From contig NZ_NMVP01000037.1 in NCBI RefSeq assembly GCF_002250705.1, positions 124,001-188,000 of the forward strand: 64,000 nt of DNA, written 5' to 3'. The position numbers and the translations under genes are program-made. Shown here piece after piece: positions 16,689-24,172 of this stretch. The notes beneath the pieces were generated by a model. The model was not told where the DNA came from and ran no database searches. It saw only the letters and a list, made by a program, of their open reading frames with translations. This DNA is from Enemella evansiae (lineage in GTDB: Bacteria; Actinomycetota; Actinomycetes; Propionibacteriales; Propionibacteriaceae). Each line of letters opens with the position of its first letter. The stretch's first letter is position 1.

Positions 16689-17285
16689 ACCGGCCCGGTC
16701 CCCGGCCCCCTGGACGCCGGGGAGTGGGTGGTGGATCTGCGTCATCGGGTCGCCTACGCCGCTGATCACCTGCATGGCACGGTCAGCTTCGAGTACGGGG
16801 ACGGCGGGAGCTTCACCACCTTCCTGGGCTGGGTCTTCCCCTACGGCAGCCAGTTGACCCTCGTGGGCAGCCGTGACGGCGTCGAGAAGGCGATCCGGGA
16901 CCTCTCCCGGATCGGTATCGACTCCCCCGACGCCGCCCTCGGCGAGGATCCCCGAGGCCTGGCACCGTCCGCGCAGATCTCGTCCTATCCGCGGGTCGAC
17001 TGGCCCTCGCTCCTCGCCGACCGCCCGGAGGGCGAAGCGATCCTGGACGTGCGTCGGATCGAGGAGTTCCAGACATCGCACATCGATGGCGCGGTCAACA
17101 TCCCGTTGCACGAGCTTCTGGTTCGGCTGGACGAGGTGCCGCCTGGCCGATTGTGGGTCCACTGCGGATCGGGCTATCGTGCCGGCGTGGGCGCGAGCCT
17201 CCTCGAGCGCGAAGGTCGCGACGTGGTGCACATCGACGGCAACTTCGACGACGCCGCCGGCGCCGGCCTGCCCATGGTCGGCTGA
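16689..17285 (+). pseudogene. Truncated metallo-beta-lactamase/rhodanese fusion (CstB-like remnant)
   Basis: From 16689 the frame encodes TGPVPGPLDAGEWVVDLRHR, a degenerate rhodanese-like middle domain, then an intact-looking C-terminal rhodanese domain with the active-site loop WVHCGSGYRAG. The N-terminal metallo-beta-lactamase domain present in the full-length homologue at 21264 is missing, and no credible start or ribosome site precedes the fragment. I read it as the 3' remnant of a second, older copy of the persulfide-oxidising enzyme. Expression as a free rhodanese from the GTG near 16728 is possible but unproven. Confidence 0.6.
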
Positions 17286-17473
17286 CCACGGGCCGCCGGC
17301 ATGAATGGCGCTGTGCATGATCGATGCCCGCACGGTCGGACCACCGGAGGAGACCTTCCCCTTCCGGCAGAGGCCAAGGGGGCGTGGTGCAGGCCCTCCA
17401 GATTCTCGGCGGGTGAGCTTTGTCCGCGACTGATCCGGTGCTCAGCACGGCTGGCCGGGGAGGGGTCGGGACG

Positions 17474-17881
17474 TCAGGCGGAGCGGCTCAACGTCGCCAG
17501 CGCTGCGCCCAGACGCGTGTCCGCGTCCTCAGCGACAACCCGGACCTGGTCGCTGTCGCTGAGCTGGACCATGACCCTCGGATCCATCGCCTCGACGAGG
17601 CTGCCGTCGCCACCGGCCCGGACGATCACATTGCAGGGCAGCAGTGCGCCCAGCTGCGGCTCTGCGGCGAGGGCTTGGCGAGCAAGGCTGGGGTTGCAAG
17701 CGCCGAGGATGATGTAGTCGCCGATCTCCTCGGCCGCATCTGCGTCGAGTTTCTTGGCGAACGTGGCGCGCATGTCGATCTCGGTGATGATCCCGAATCC
17801 CTGCTCGGACAGCGCTGCGCGCACGCTCTCGACGGCCTGCGCGTACGGCTGGTCGAGGGTGAGGTGATGCGTGTAGGTCAT
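17474..17881 (-). CDS. DUF302 domain protein
   Basis: A 135-residue DUF302 protein (MTYTHHLTLDQPYAQAVESV ... GFGIITEIDMRATFAKKLDA ... YIILGACNPSLARQALAAEP). The family is a small alpha/beta domain often found with sulfur-metabolism and heavy-metal genes; its biochemical role is not settled. It lies directly downstream of the CstR-like repressor on the same strand and is probably cotranscribed from the operator region at 18231-18267. The start is the ATG at 17881, preceded by a GGAG-type ribosome site. Confidence 0.85.
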   Translation of the reverse strand: MTYTHHLTLDQPYAQAVESVRAALSEQGFGIITEIDMRATFAKKLDADAAEEIGDYIILGACNPSLARQALAAEPQLGALLPCNVIVRAGGDGSLVEAMDPRVMVQLSDSDQVRVVAEDADTRLGAALATLSRSA

Positions 17882-17936
17882 CGTCTTCTCCTTCGGGTCG
17901 TCGTGCCGGACCCCGATCATCTCGGGATTCGGGGTC

Positions 17937-18194
17937 TCAGGCCAGGGTCAAAAACAGCTTCTCGAGCTCCTTGCGGTCCAGATCCTTGTCCGGGCTGGTC
18001 ATGCACTGCTCCATACCGCTGGCGATGATTGCGAATCCGGCGCGGTCCAGCGCCTTGGAGACGGCCGAGAGCTGGGTGACGACGTCCTTGCAGTCACTCC
18101 CCTCCTCGATCATCCGGGTGACAGCGGCGAGCTGTCCCTGAGCCCGCTTGAGGCGATGGATGACGGGAGTCATGTCCGAAGGGTCGAGTTCCAT
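17937..18194 (-). CDS. cstR: CsoR-family repressor, CstR-like persulfide sensor
   Basis: An 85-residue all-helical CsoR/RcnR-fold repressor. The two conserved cysteines are Cys35 (GSDCKDVV) and Cys64 (MEQCM). The copper-ligand His expected four residues before the second Cys in CsoR is a Gly here (position 60), leaving a Cys pair spaced as in CstR. CstR senses persulfide/polysulfide by forming a sulfane-sulfur bridge between these cysteines and then releases DNA. The sulfur genes around it and the C-rich/G-rich inverted-repeat operators fit that role rather than copper sensing. Confidence 0.85.
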   Translation of the reverse strand: MELDPSDMTPVIHRLKRAQGQLAAVTRMIEEGSDCKDVVTQLSAVSKALDRAGFAIIASGMEQCMTSPDKDLDRKELEKLFLTLA

Positions 18195-18230
18195 GGCGTT
18201 CTCCTGATTGAGGGGCGATGACTCGAGCAT

Positions 18231-18267
18231 ATACCCCCAGGGGTGTCTTGCATACCCCCTGGGGTAT
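18231..18267. promoter_or_regulatory. Two CstR-type operators in a divergent promoter
   Basis: ATACCCCCAGGGGTGT at 18231-18246 and ATACCCCCTGGGGTAT at 18252-18267 are near-identical inverted repeats, 21 bp start to start. They lie between the repressor gene (minus) and the rhodanese gene (plus). The pattern matches the C-rich/G-rich palindromes bound by CsoR/CstR repressors. Two further copies lie at 21191-21225. Confidence 0.8.
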
Positions 18268-18355
18268 ATGTCATTCTCTGTGGCGCGGGTGCAGCGCACC
18301 CGACGGTCGCCAGCCCGGCCACGGGGGCGACCGACTACGTGGAGAGGAAGCAGTC

Positions 18356-18652
18356 ATGCCTGAGATCACCGTTGCCGAGACCGATGTCCGTCGCGTGCGG
18401 GACCAGATCGTCGATGTCCGCGAGGACGAGGAGGTCGCCGAGGGGACGATCCCCGGCGCGATCCACATCCCGCTCGGACAGCTCTCCGCGCGAGCGGGAG
18501 AGCTGGACCGGGAGCGGCCGGTGATCACGGTGTGCCGCAGCGGGCGGCGCAGCGCCCACGCGGCGGAGCAGCTCGAGGCCGCTGGATTCGATGCCACCAC
18601 GATGGGTGGCGGGATGCTCGCGTGGCACGCCGCCGGCCTGCCGACCTCCTGA
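18356..18652 (+). CDS. Single-domain rhodanese
   Basis: A 98-residue sulfurtransferase with one rhodanese domain (QIVDVREDEEVAEGTIPGAI, then HIPLGQL). The active-site Cys lies in TVCRSGRRS near residue 60. It would carry sulfane sulfur between persulfide donors and thiol acceptors in the cytoplasm. It is the first gene of the plus-strand operon behind the CstR operators, followed by the exporter, thioredoxin and MFS genes. Confidence 0.88.
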   Translation: MPEITVAETDVRRVRDQIVDVREDEEVAEGTIPGAIHIPLGQLSARAGELDRERPVITVCRSGRRSAHAAEQLEAAGFDATTMGGGMLAWHAAGLPTS

Positions 18653-18677
18653 TTCCGCAGCCCAGAAGGAGGCCTTC

Positions 18678-19547
18678 ATGACGTTCACCCTCGTCCTCAC
18701 CCTGTTGCTGGCGGTCCTGATCGGCGTCTCGCTCGGACTGCTCGGCGGCGGCGGCTCCATCCTGACCGTGCCGATCCTGACCTATGTGGCGGGACTCCCG
18801 CCCAAAGAGGCGATCGCCGCCTCGCTGTTCGTCGTCGGGACCACCTCGGCAGTCAGCGCCATCAGCCACGCCCGCGCTGGCCGGGTGCGGTGGCGCACCG
18901 GGCTGATCTTCGGTGCGGCCGGGATGGTCGGCGCCTTCGGCGGCGGGATCCTCGGCGGCTACATCCCCGGCACCGTGCTGATGATCGCGTTCGCGCTGAT
19001 GATGGTCGCGACGTCGATCGCGATGATCCGCGGCCGCAAAGGCGCCCGCGCAAAGGATGCCTCCCCGCGCGAGCTGCCCACGGCGAAGATCGTGATCGAA
19101 GGGCTCGCGGTCGGACTCGCCACCGGCCTGGTCGGCGCGGGCGGAGGGTTCCTGGTGGTGCCCGCCCTTGCCCTGCTGGGAGGGCTGCCGATGCCTGTGG
19201 CCGTGGGCACCTCGCTGGTGGTGATCGCGATGAAGTCCTTCGCGGGACTCGCCGGCTACCTCACCTCCGTCTCACTGGACTGGGCCCTGGTGGGCGCGGT
19301 GACCCTCGCCGCGATCCTCGGCTCACTGCTCGGATCCCGCCTGGCCGGGCGGATCCCCGAAAACGTCCTGCGCAAGGGCTTCGGAGTGTTCGTCCTGGTC
19401 ATGGGAGCCTTCGTCCTGGTCCAGGAGCTGCCAGGGATCGCCGGCACCATCGCCGGCGCGGTAGCGGTCCTGCTCGCCCTCGCCGCCGCCGGATGCTGGT
19501 TCCTCCTGCCGAGCTGCCCCCTGCGCGCGACGCGGCGGACCGCATGA
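18678..19547 (+). CDS. TauE/SafE-family sulfite/organosulfur exporter
   Basis: A 289-residue membrane protein with about eight helices and the TauE/SafE repeat signatures GVSLGLLGGGGSILTVPIL near the N-terminus and LATGLVGAGGGFLVVPALAL near residue 155. Family members move sulfite, sulfonates or related anions out of the cell. With CstR, CstB and rhodaneses it probably disposes of sulfite or thiosulfate made by persulfide oxidation. An AAGGAGG ribosome site lies 8 bases upstream of the ATG. The stop overlaps the thioredoxin start (ATGA). Confidence 0.9.
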   Translation: MTFTLVLTLLLAVLIGVSLGLLGGGGSILTVPILTYVAGLPPKEAIAASLFVVGTTSAVSAISHARAGRVRWRTGLIFGAAGMVGAFGGGILGGYIPGTVLMIAFALMMVATSIAMIRGRKGARAKDASPRELPTAKIVIEGLAVGLATGLVGAGGGFLVVPALALLGGLPMPVAVGTSLVVIAMKSFAGLAGYLTSVSLDWALVGAVTLAAILGSLLGSRLAGRIPENVLRKGFGVFVLVMGAFVLVQELPGIAGTIAGAVAVLLALAAAGCWFLLPSCPLRATRRTA

Positions 19548-19936
19548 GCGCCTCCGCTCCCCACGCACCCGGGCGCGTCCTCGCTCTGACGGAGACCACC
19601 TTCGGCTCCGCGATCCGTTCCCATGAGCTGGTCGTGGTGGACTTCTGGGCCTCCTGGTGCGCCCCGTGCCGGCGCTTCTTCCCCATCTTCGCTGCCGTCG
19701 CCGCTGAGCACCCGGAGGTGCTGTTCGCCTCCGTCGACACTGAATCGGAGCCCGGACTGGCGGCTGCCGCGAACATCCGGGCCCTGCCCACGCTGATGCT
19801 CTTCCGTGACGGGCTGCTGGTGCAGACCCATCAGGGCGGGCTCCGCGCCTCCCGCCTCACCAGGATGCTCGAGGCAGTGCGCGCCCAGGACATGGGTTCC
19901 GCGGGCGCGCCGGGCCCGGAGGCTGGTCAAGGGTGA
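19544..19936 (+). CDS. Thioredoxin
   Basis: A 130-residue thioredoxin with the canonical active site FWASWCAPCRR near residues 35-45 and the cis-Pro segment RALPTLMLF. A short extra N-terminal tail precedes the fold and there is no signal peptide, so it acts in the cytoplasm. In this operon it is likely the reductant that releases sulfide or resolves persulfides on the rhodaneses. It overlaps both neighbours by 4 bases (ATGA upstream, GTGA downstream), a sign of tight translational coupling. Confidence 0.9.
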   Translation: MSASAPHAPGRVLALTETTFGSAIRSHELVVVDFWASWCAPCRRFFPIFAAVAAEHPEVLFASVDTESEPGLAAAANIRALPTLMLFRDGLLVQTHQGGLRASRLTRMLEAVRAQDMGSAGAPGPEAGQG

Positions 19937-21210
19937 CCCATCGCGCCATCACTGCTCCGCTCCGATGGGGGCTGCGTGAGAACCTTCCCCAGTTCCTGCT
20001 GCTCGTGGCAGTCAACGCCCTGGTCGGGGCGACCCTCGGGCAGGAGCGGACCGTGCTGCCGCTGCTGGCCACTGAGGAGTTCGGGCTGGACCACTACTCC
20101 GGGGCGCTGACGTACATCCTCGCCTTCGGCCTGGCCAAAGCCGGCGCGAACTACCTCGCCGGCACCCTCAGCGACCGCCACGGGCGCAAGCCCGTACTGG
20201 TCGCAGGATGGGTGCTCGCCCTGCCGGTCCCGGTTCTGCTGATCCTGGCCCCGACCTGGGGGTGGGTCGTGGCCGCGAACGTCCTGCTGGGTATCAGCCA
20301 GGGCCTGACCTGGTCCACCACCGTGGTGATGAAGATGGACCTGGTCGGCCCCCATCGTCGCGGCACCGCCATGGGCTTGAACGAGGCCGCCGGCTACCTG
20401 GGGGTCGCCGGGACCGCTATGGCCACCGGATACCTCGCCGAGGTCTATGGATTGCGGCCTGCACCGTTCCTGCTGGGCGCCGCCTTCATCGCCCTGGGCC
20501 TGGGACTGTCGGTTCTCCTGGTGCGCGAGACCCGCGATCACGCGCGCCACGAGCCTGGCGGCGCTGAGGCGCCCGATAGGAAGGGCCGCAGCGACCGGGA
20601 GGTCTTCGTGCTGACCAGCTTCCGAGATCGGTCACTGTCCTCGATCAGCCAGGCCGGCTTGGTCAACAATCTCAACGACGGCCTGGCCTGGGGGCTCTTC
20701 CCCGTCCTATTCGCGACCGCGGGGCTGCCACTGGGGCAGGTCGGCGTGCTCGCGGCGGTCTATCCGGCCGTATGGGGCGCTGCGCAGCTGGTGACCGGGG
20801 CGCTGTCTGACCGGTGGGGCCGTAAAGGCCTCATCGTCGCCGGCATGCTCACCCAGGCGCTGGCCCTTGCCCTGATCGCTGCCGGTTCGAGCTTCCCGTC
20901 ATGGCTCGGGGCGATGGCGCTGCTGGGCCTGGGCACCGCGATGGTCTACCCGACCCTGCTCGCCGGCATCGGCGATGTCGCCCATCCGTTGTGGCGGGCA
21001 CGCGCGGTGGGCGTCTACCGGTTGTGGCGTGACGGTGGCTTCGCCGTCGGCGCCTTGGTCGCCGGCATCACGGCCGATGCCCTCGGGCTCGAGGTCGCGG
21101 TCATCATCGTGGCCGCTCTGACTGCTGCATCCGGAGTTCTCGTCGCGCTGCGCATGCGCCGCAACGACCACCTGCCAACCCCCGCATTGCATACCCCCAG
21201 GGGTACCTGA
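19933..21210 (+). CDS. MFS transporter of the persulfide operon
   Basis: A 425-residue, 12-helix major facilitator. The loop motif GTLSDRHGRKPVLVAG and its repeat GALSDRWGRKGLIVAG mark the two halves. It starts at a GTG overlapping the thioredoxin stop. MFS carriers of this kind occur in actinobacterial rhodanese/TauE gene clusters, but their substrate is not known; a sulfur oxyanion or a low-molecular-weight thiol would suit the context. The end of the gene runs into the downstream operator pair at 21191-21225, which therefore overlaps its last codons. Confidence 0.85.
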   Translation: MTHRAITAPLRWGLRENLPQFLLLVAVNALVGATLGQERTVLPLLATEEFGLDHYSGALTYILAFGLAKAGANYLAGTLSDRHGRKPVLVAGWVLALPVPVLLILAPTWGWVVAANVLLGISQGLTWSTTVVMKMDLVGPHRRGTAMGLNEAAGYLGVAGTAMATGYLAEVYGLRPAPFLLGAAFIALGLGLSVLLVRETRDHARHEPGGAEAPDRKGRSDREVFVLTSFRDRSLSSISQAGLVNNLNDGLAWGLFPVLFATAGLPLGQVGVLAAVYPAVWGAAQLVTGALSDRWGRKGLIVAGMLTQALALALIAAGSSFPSWLGAMALLGLGTAMVYPTLLAGIGDVAHPLWRARAVGVYRLWRDGGFAVGALVAGITADALGLEVAVIIVAALTAASGVLVALRMRRNDHLPTPALHTPRGT

Positions 21211-21225
21211 TACCCTCGGGGGTAT
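21191..21225. promoter_or_regulatory. Second pair of CstR-type operators
   Basis: ATACCCCCAGGGGTAC (21191-21206) and ATACCCTCGGGGGTAT (21210-21225) lie upstream of the CstB-like gene. They carry the same palindrome as 18231-18267, but at 19 bp start to start. The first copy overlaps the 3' end of the MFS gene. A separate CstR-controlled promoter for the dioxygenase operon is implied. Confidence 0.8.
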
Positions 21226-21263
21226 AGCTCGATTGTTATCGCCCACACCGCACAGGAGGAATC

Positions 21264-22706
21264 GTGCTTCTCGAACGCATCTATGACGAGGACCTGTCCC
21301 AGGCCAGCTACTTCATCGGCTGCCAGTCCCAGAGCGTGGCGCTGGTGGTGGATCCGCGGCGCGACATCCAGGTCTACCTGGACCTGGCCGCCCACCACGG
21401 GATGACCATCACCGCGGTGACCGAGACCCACATCCATGCCGACTTCCTCTCCGGCACCCGCGAGCTGGCCGCCGCCACCGGCGCCACCGCGTACGTCTCC
21501 GGCGAGGGTGGGGAGGACTGGACCTACGGCTTCGAGGCCGAGCTGCTGCACGATCACGACACGATCCAGCTGGGCAACATCACCGTCGCCGCCCGCCACA
21601 CCCCAGGCCACACCCCCGAGCACCTGTCCTACCTCGTCACCGACGGAGCCTTCACCGACCAGCCCGGCTACTACCTCACCGGTGACTTCGTGTTCTCCGG
21701 CGACCTGGGCCGCCCGGACCTGCTGGACGAGGCCGCCGGCATGGAGGACACCCGCTTCGAGGGCGCCAAGCAGCTGTTCGCCTCGCTGAAGAACGCCTTC
21801 CTCACCCTGCCCGACCATGTGCAGGTCTTCCCCGGCCACGGCGCCGGCTCGGCCTGCGGCAAGGCGCTCGGCGCTCTGCCCTCGACGACCGTCGGCTATG
21901 AGCGGAAGTTCGCCTGGTGGGCCACCTACCTCGAGCGCGACGACGAGCAGGGCTTCATCGACGAGCTGCTCGACGGCCAGCCCGACGCGCACGCCTACTT
22001 CGCCCGCATGAAGCGCCAGAACAAGCGGGGTCCCGCGATCCTCGGCGACCGGCCCACGCCGGGAGTGGTCGGCGTCGAAGAGCTCACCCGCGGGCTCGAG
22101 GACGGTACCTACGCCCTCATCGACACCCGTCCCGTGGACCAGGTCCACGCCGGGACCGTGCCTGGCGCGCTGAGCATCCCCTCGCTCGGCAAGGCCGCCA
22201 CCCACATCGCCTGGGCCTTCGACCCCGAGACCGATGACGCCGAGCTCGTCGTCCTCGCCGAGGACGCCGAGACCGCCACCGAGTACGGCGATCACTTCGT
22301 GCGCGTGGGAGTGGACTCCCTGACCGGCTACGTCACCTCCCTCGAAGGCCTGCCGACCACGGTCCCCGCGGTCGTCTCCCCGGCCCACCTGGAGGCGCTG
22401 CGCGCCGAGGACTCCACCGCCCTGCTGCTGGATGTGCGGAACCGCAGCGAGCACGCGGACGGCACCATCACCGGCGCCGAGCAGCTCTCGGCCGGGAAGG
22501 TGCTCTTCCACCAGGACGACCTGCCCGATCCCGGTGCGGGCCGCCTGATCACCTTCTGCCAGTCCGGTCTGCGCAACTCCGTGGCCGCCTCCGCGCTGCG
22601 CCGCGCGGGCCACGACGTGGTCGAACTCGACGGCAGCTACGCCGGATGGTCCCACTGGACCGCCCAGCAGCACGACCTCGCGACCACCGGGGAGGATGCC
22701 CGATGA
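21264..22706 (+). CDS. CstB-like persulfide dioxygenase/sulfurtransferase (MBL fold + two rhodanese domains)
   Basis: A 480-residue fusion. The N-terminal metallo-beta-lactamase domain has TETHIHADFLSG (iron ligands His56 and His58, with Asp60), HTPGHTPEHLSY and a later FPGHGAGSACG, as in ETHE1/CstB non-haem-iron persulfide dioxygenases. A middle rhodanese-like domain lacks the Cys loop (VVLAEDAE). The C-terminal rhodanese has an active Cys in TFCQSGLRNS. Family reaction: low-molecular-weight persulfide plus O2 (and sulfite) to thiosulfate. It starts at GTG 21264 after AGGAGGA, behind two CstR operators. A truncated relative lies at 16689. Confidence 0.88.
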   Translation: MLLERIYDEDLSQASYFIGCQSQSVALVVDPRRDIQVYLDLAAHHGMTITAVTETHIHADFLSGTRELAAATGATAYVSGEGGEDWTYGFEAELLHDHDTIQLGNITVAARHTPGHTPEHLSYLVTDGAFTDQPGYYLTGDFVFSGDLGRPDLLDEAAGMEDTRFEGAKQLFASLKNAFLTLPDHVQVFPGHGAGSACGKALGALPSTTVGYERKFAWWATYLERDDEQGFIDELLDGQPDAHAYFARMKRQNKRGPAILGDRPTPGVVGVEELTRGLEDGTYALIDTRPVDQVHAGTVPGALSIPSLGKAATHIAWAFDPETDDAELVVLAEDAETATEYGDHFVRVGVDSLTGYVTSLEGLPTTVPAVVSPAHLEALRAEDSTALLLDVRNRSEHADGTITGAEQLSAGKVLFHQDDLPDPGAGRLITFCQSGLRNSVAASALRRAGHDVVELDGSYAGWSHWTAQQHDLATTGEDAR

Positions 22707-23299
22707 CGAATCCCCTGCAGATCGCCCCACGCACCGTCTCACCGGCCGAGCTCACCCGACGCCTCTCCGAGGACCCGGAACTCATGGTGGTCGATGTCCG
22801 CACTCCAGGCGAGTTCGAGACCACCCATATCCACGGCTCCTACAACGTGCCGCTGGACCTGCTCACCGAGCACACCGCCGACCTCGCCGAACGCATGCAC
22901 GACCACGTCGTGCTGGTGTGCCAGTCCGGTGCCCGGGCGGGCAAGGCCTGCTCGGCTCTGCATGAGGCCGGCTTCGACGCGGTCGACGTGCTCGAGGGCG
23001 GCATCGCCGCCTACCAGGCAGCCGGCGGAACCGTGGTGCGCCGCGGAACCCGCTGGGCGATGGACCGCCAGGTCCGCATGACGGCCGGCTCCCTCGTTCT
23101 GCTCGGCACCCTGGCCGGCCAGCTGATCCACCCCCGCCTGGGACTGCTCGCCGGCGCCATCGGCGCGGGCCTGACCTACTCCGCCCTCAGCGACTCCTGC
23201 GCCATGGCCTCGGTCCTCTCGAAGATGCCCTGGAACCGCGTCGCACCGGACCCCTCCCTCGCAGCCCTCTTCGAGAAGGCACCCACGCAGGCCGCTTGA
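22703..23299 (+). CDS. Rhodanese-DUF2892 membrane protein
   Basis: A 198-residue protein with an N-terminal rhodanese domain (LMVVDVRTPGEFETTHIHGS; active Cys in LVCQSGARAGK) and a C-terminal DUF2892 membrane anchor of two hydrophobic segments (TAGSLVLLGTLAGQLIHPRL and LLAGAIGAGLTYSAL). It would hold sulfurtransferase activity at the inner face of the membrane. It overlaps the CstB-like gene by 4 bases (ATGA) and ends the dioxygenase operon together with the miniprotein that follows. Confidence 0.88.
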   Translation: MTNPLQIAPRTVSPAELTRRLSEDPELMVVDVRTPGEFETTHIHGSYNVPLDLLTEHTADLAERMHDHVVLVCQSGARAGKACSALHEAGFDAVDVLEGGIAAYQAAGGTVVRRGTRWAMDRQVRMTAGSLVLLGTLAGQLIHPRLGLLAGAIGAGLTYSALSDSCAMASVLSKMPWNRVAPDPSLAALFEKAPTQAA

Positions 23300-23330
23300 A
23301 CCACCCCGCCATCACCGCTAGGAGAACCCC

Positions 23331-23495
23331 ATGTGCAGAGCCACCACCTGCCGCACCTGCGGCAAGACCACCTGGGCCGGCTGCGGCCAGCACGTCGACC
23401 AGGTCATGAAGAACGTCCCCCGCCAGGACCGCTGCCCGGGCCACGCGAAGGAGGAATCCCGCGGAGGATTCTTCGCGCGGCTCCTCGGTCGCTGA
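23331..23495 (+). CDS. 54-residue Cys-rich miniprotein
   Basis: A short frame encoding MCRATTCRTCGKTTWAGCGQ, then HVDQVMKNVPRQDRCPGH and a basic tail. Cys2, Cys7, Cys10, Cys18 and a later Cys-Pro-Gly-His can bind a zinc ion, giving a small treble-clef or zinc-ribbon-like fold. An AGGAG ribosome site lies 7 bases before the ATG. Similar miniproteins recur in actinobacterial genomes with the same TCGKTTWAGCGQH core (from memory); their function is unknown. It is the last gene before a strong terminator, so it belongs to the persulfide operon. Confidence 0.75.
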   Translation: MCRATTCRTCGKTTWAGCGQHVDQVMKNVPRQDRCPGHAKEESRGGFFARLLGR

Positions 23496-23521
23496 TCCCA
23501 CCAAGCGCTCGACCTCAAACC

Positions 23522-23561
23522 GGGGCCCTCCACGAGCACTGACGCGCCCGTGGAGGGCCCC
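23522..23561. terminator. Terminator of the persulfide dioxygenase operon
   Basis: A perfect 13-bp GC-rich stem (23522-23534 with 23549-23561) around a 14-base loop lies 26 bases after the miniprotein stop. No T-tract follows, which is common in high-G+C actinobacteria. Confidence 0.8.
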
Positions 23562-23660
23562 TCTCGGAGCAGAGCGCGCCGCACAGCATGGCGCGTATCA
23601 AACTAGGGCACTCCAGCGGAACAGTTACTGAGCGGTCGTTTACGGTTCCCGATAGGGCCC

Positions 23661-23691
23661 AAAAGTGCACTTTTGCGACACATCTGTCGCA
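23661..23691. other. Cluster of palindromes in a 270-bp gene-free stretch
   Basis: A perfect 14-bp palindrome AAAAGTGCACTTTT (23661-23674) runs straight into a 7-bp inverted repeat TGCGACA-CATC-TGTCGCA (23674-23691). Just after it, at 23696-23709, is a sequence resembling half a CstR operator. The gap 23562-23764 holds no other recognisable gene. The arrangement could be a recombination (res-like) site, a replication or partition site, or a composite operator. Confidence 0.4.
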
Positions 23692-23764
23692 CTAGGTATA
23701 CCCCAATACGGCACTCCTCGCGGCCCGCGCGGATCTACACCGCGCGGACTCTGGTCACCGGGAG

Positions 23765-24007
23765 TCAGACGCCGGGGTCGCCGGCATCTGCGACCTCAAC
23801 TTCGTCGTCGACCCACTCGAACAGGTCACCTGGCTGACACTGGAGCACGCGACACATCGCATCCAGCGTCGACAGACGAACACCCTTGGGGTGACCGTTC
23901 TTCAGTACGGCGATGTTGGCCGGCGTGATGCCCACCCGATCGGCGAACTCCCCGACGCTTATCTTCCGGCGCGCGAGCTCCACATCGATCCGACTGACGA
24001 TGGCCAT
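23765..24007 (-). CDS. XRE-family (Cro/CI-type) HTH regulator
   Basis: An 80-residue single-domain HTH protein: MAIVSRIDVELARRKISVGE, then FADRVGITPANIAVLKNGHP as the recognition region, followed by LSTLDAMCRVLQCQPGDLFE. This is the YozG/PA4674-like minimal XRE type. The acidic C-terminal tail is short. Relatives often pair with a DUF2975 membrane protein, which is absent here. A 15-bp palindrome at 24094-24108, 87 bases upstream of the start, is a candidate operator. Confidence 0.88.
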   Translation of the reverse strand: MAIVSRIDVELARRKISVGEFADRVGITPANIAVLKNGHPKGVRLSTLDAMCRVLQCQPGDLFEWVDDEVEVADAGDPGV

Positions 24008-24093
24008 CGCTCAGACAACCGCCTCCACCTCGACCTTCAGTGCCGTCGCTCGGACGAGCAGGCCTCTGAGGACAACGATCAGTAGACACTTCC

Positions 24094-24108
24094 CTAGCGC
24101 TGCGCTAG
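24094..24108. promoter_or_regulatory. 15-bp palindrome upstream of the XRE gene
   Basis: CTAGCGCTGCGCTAG has perfect 7-bp arms around one base. It lies in the XRE upstream region and could be its operator. Confidence 0.5.
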
Positions 24109-24120
24109 ACTACGGAGCGC

Positions 24121-24154
24121 AGACCTCCCCCACACGTGTGGATCAGGGGGGTCT
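24121..24154. terminator. Terminator of the DUF3800 gene
   Basis: AGACCTCCC and GGGGGGTCT pair over 9 bp (one G-U), enclosing a CACACGTGTG palindrome. It lies just beyond the 3' end of the minus-strand gene that stops at 24173. Confidence 0.55.
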
Positions 24155-24172
24155 AGCTGTTTATGGCGGCAG

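Noticed and set aside
23696..23709. A fifth CstR operator
   Set aside because: Only the GTATACCCC half is present; the G-rich half is replaced by AATAC, so it is at most a decayed site.
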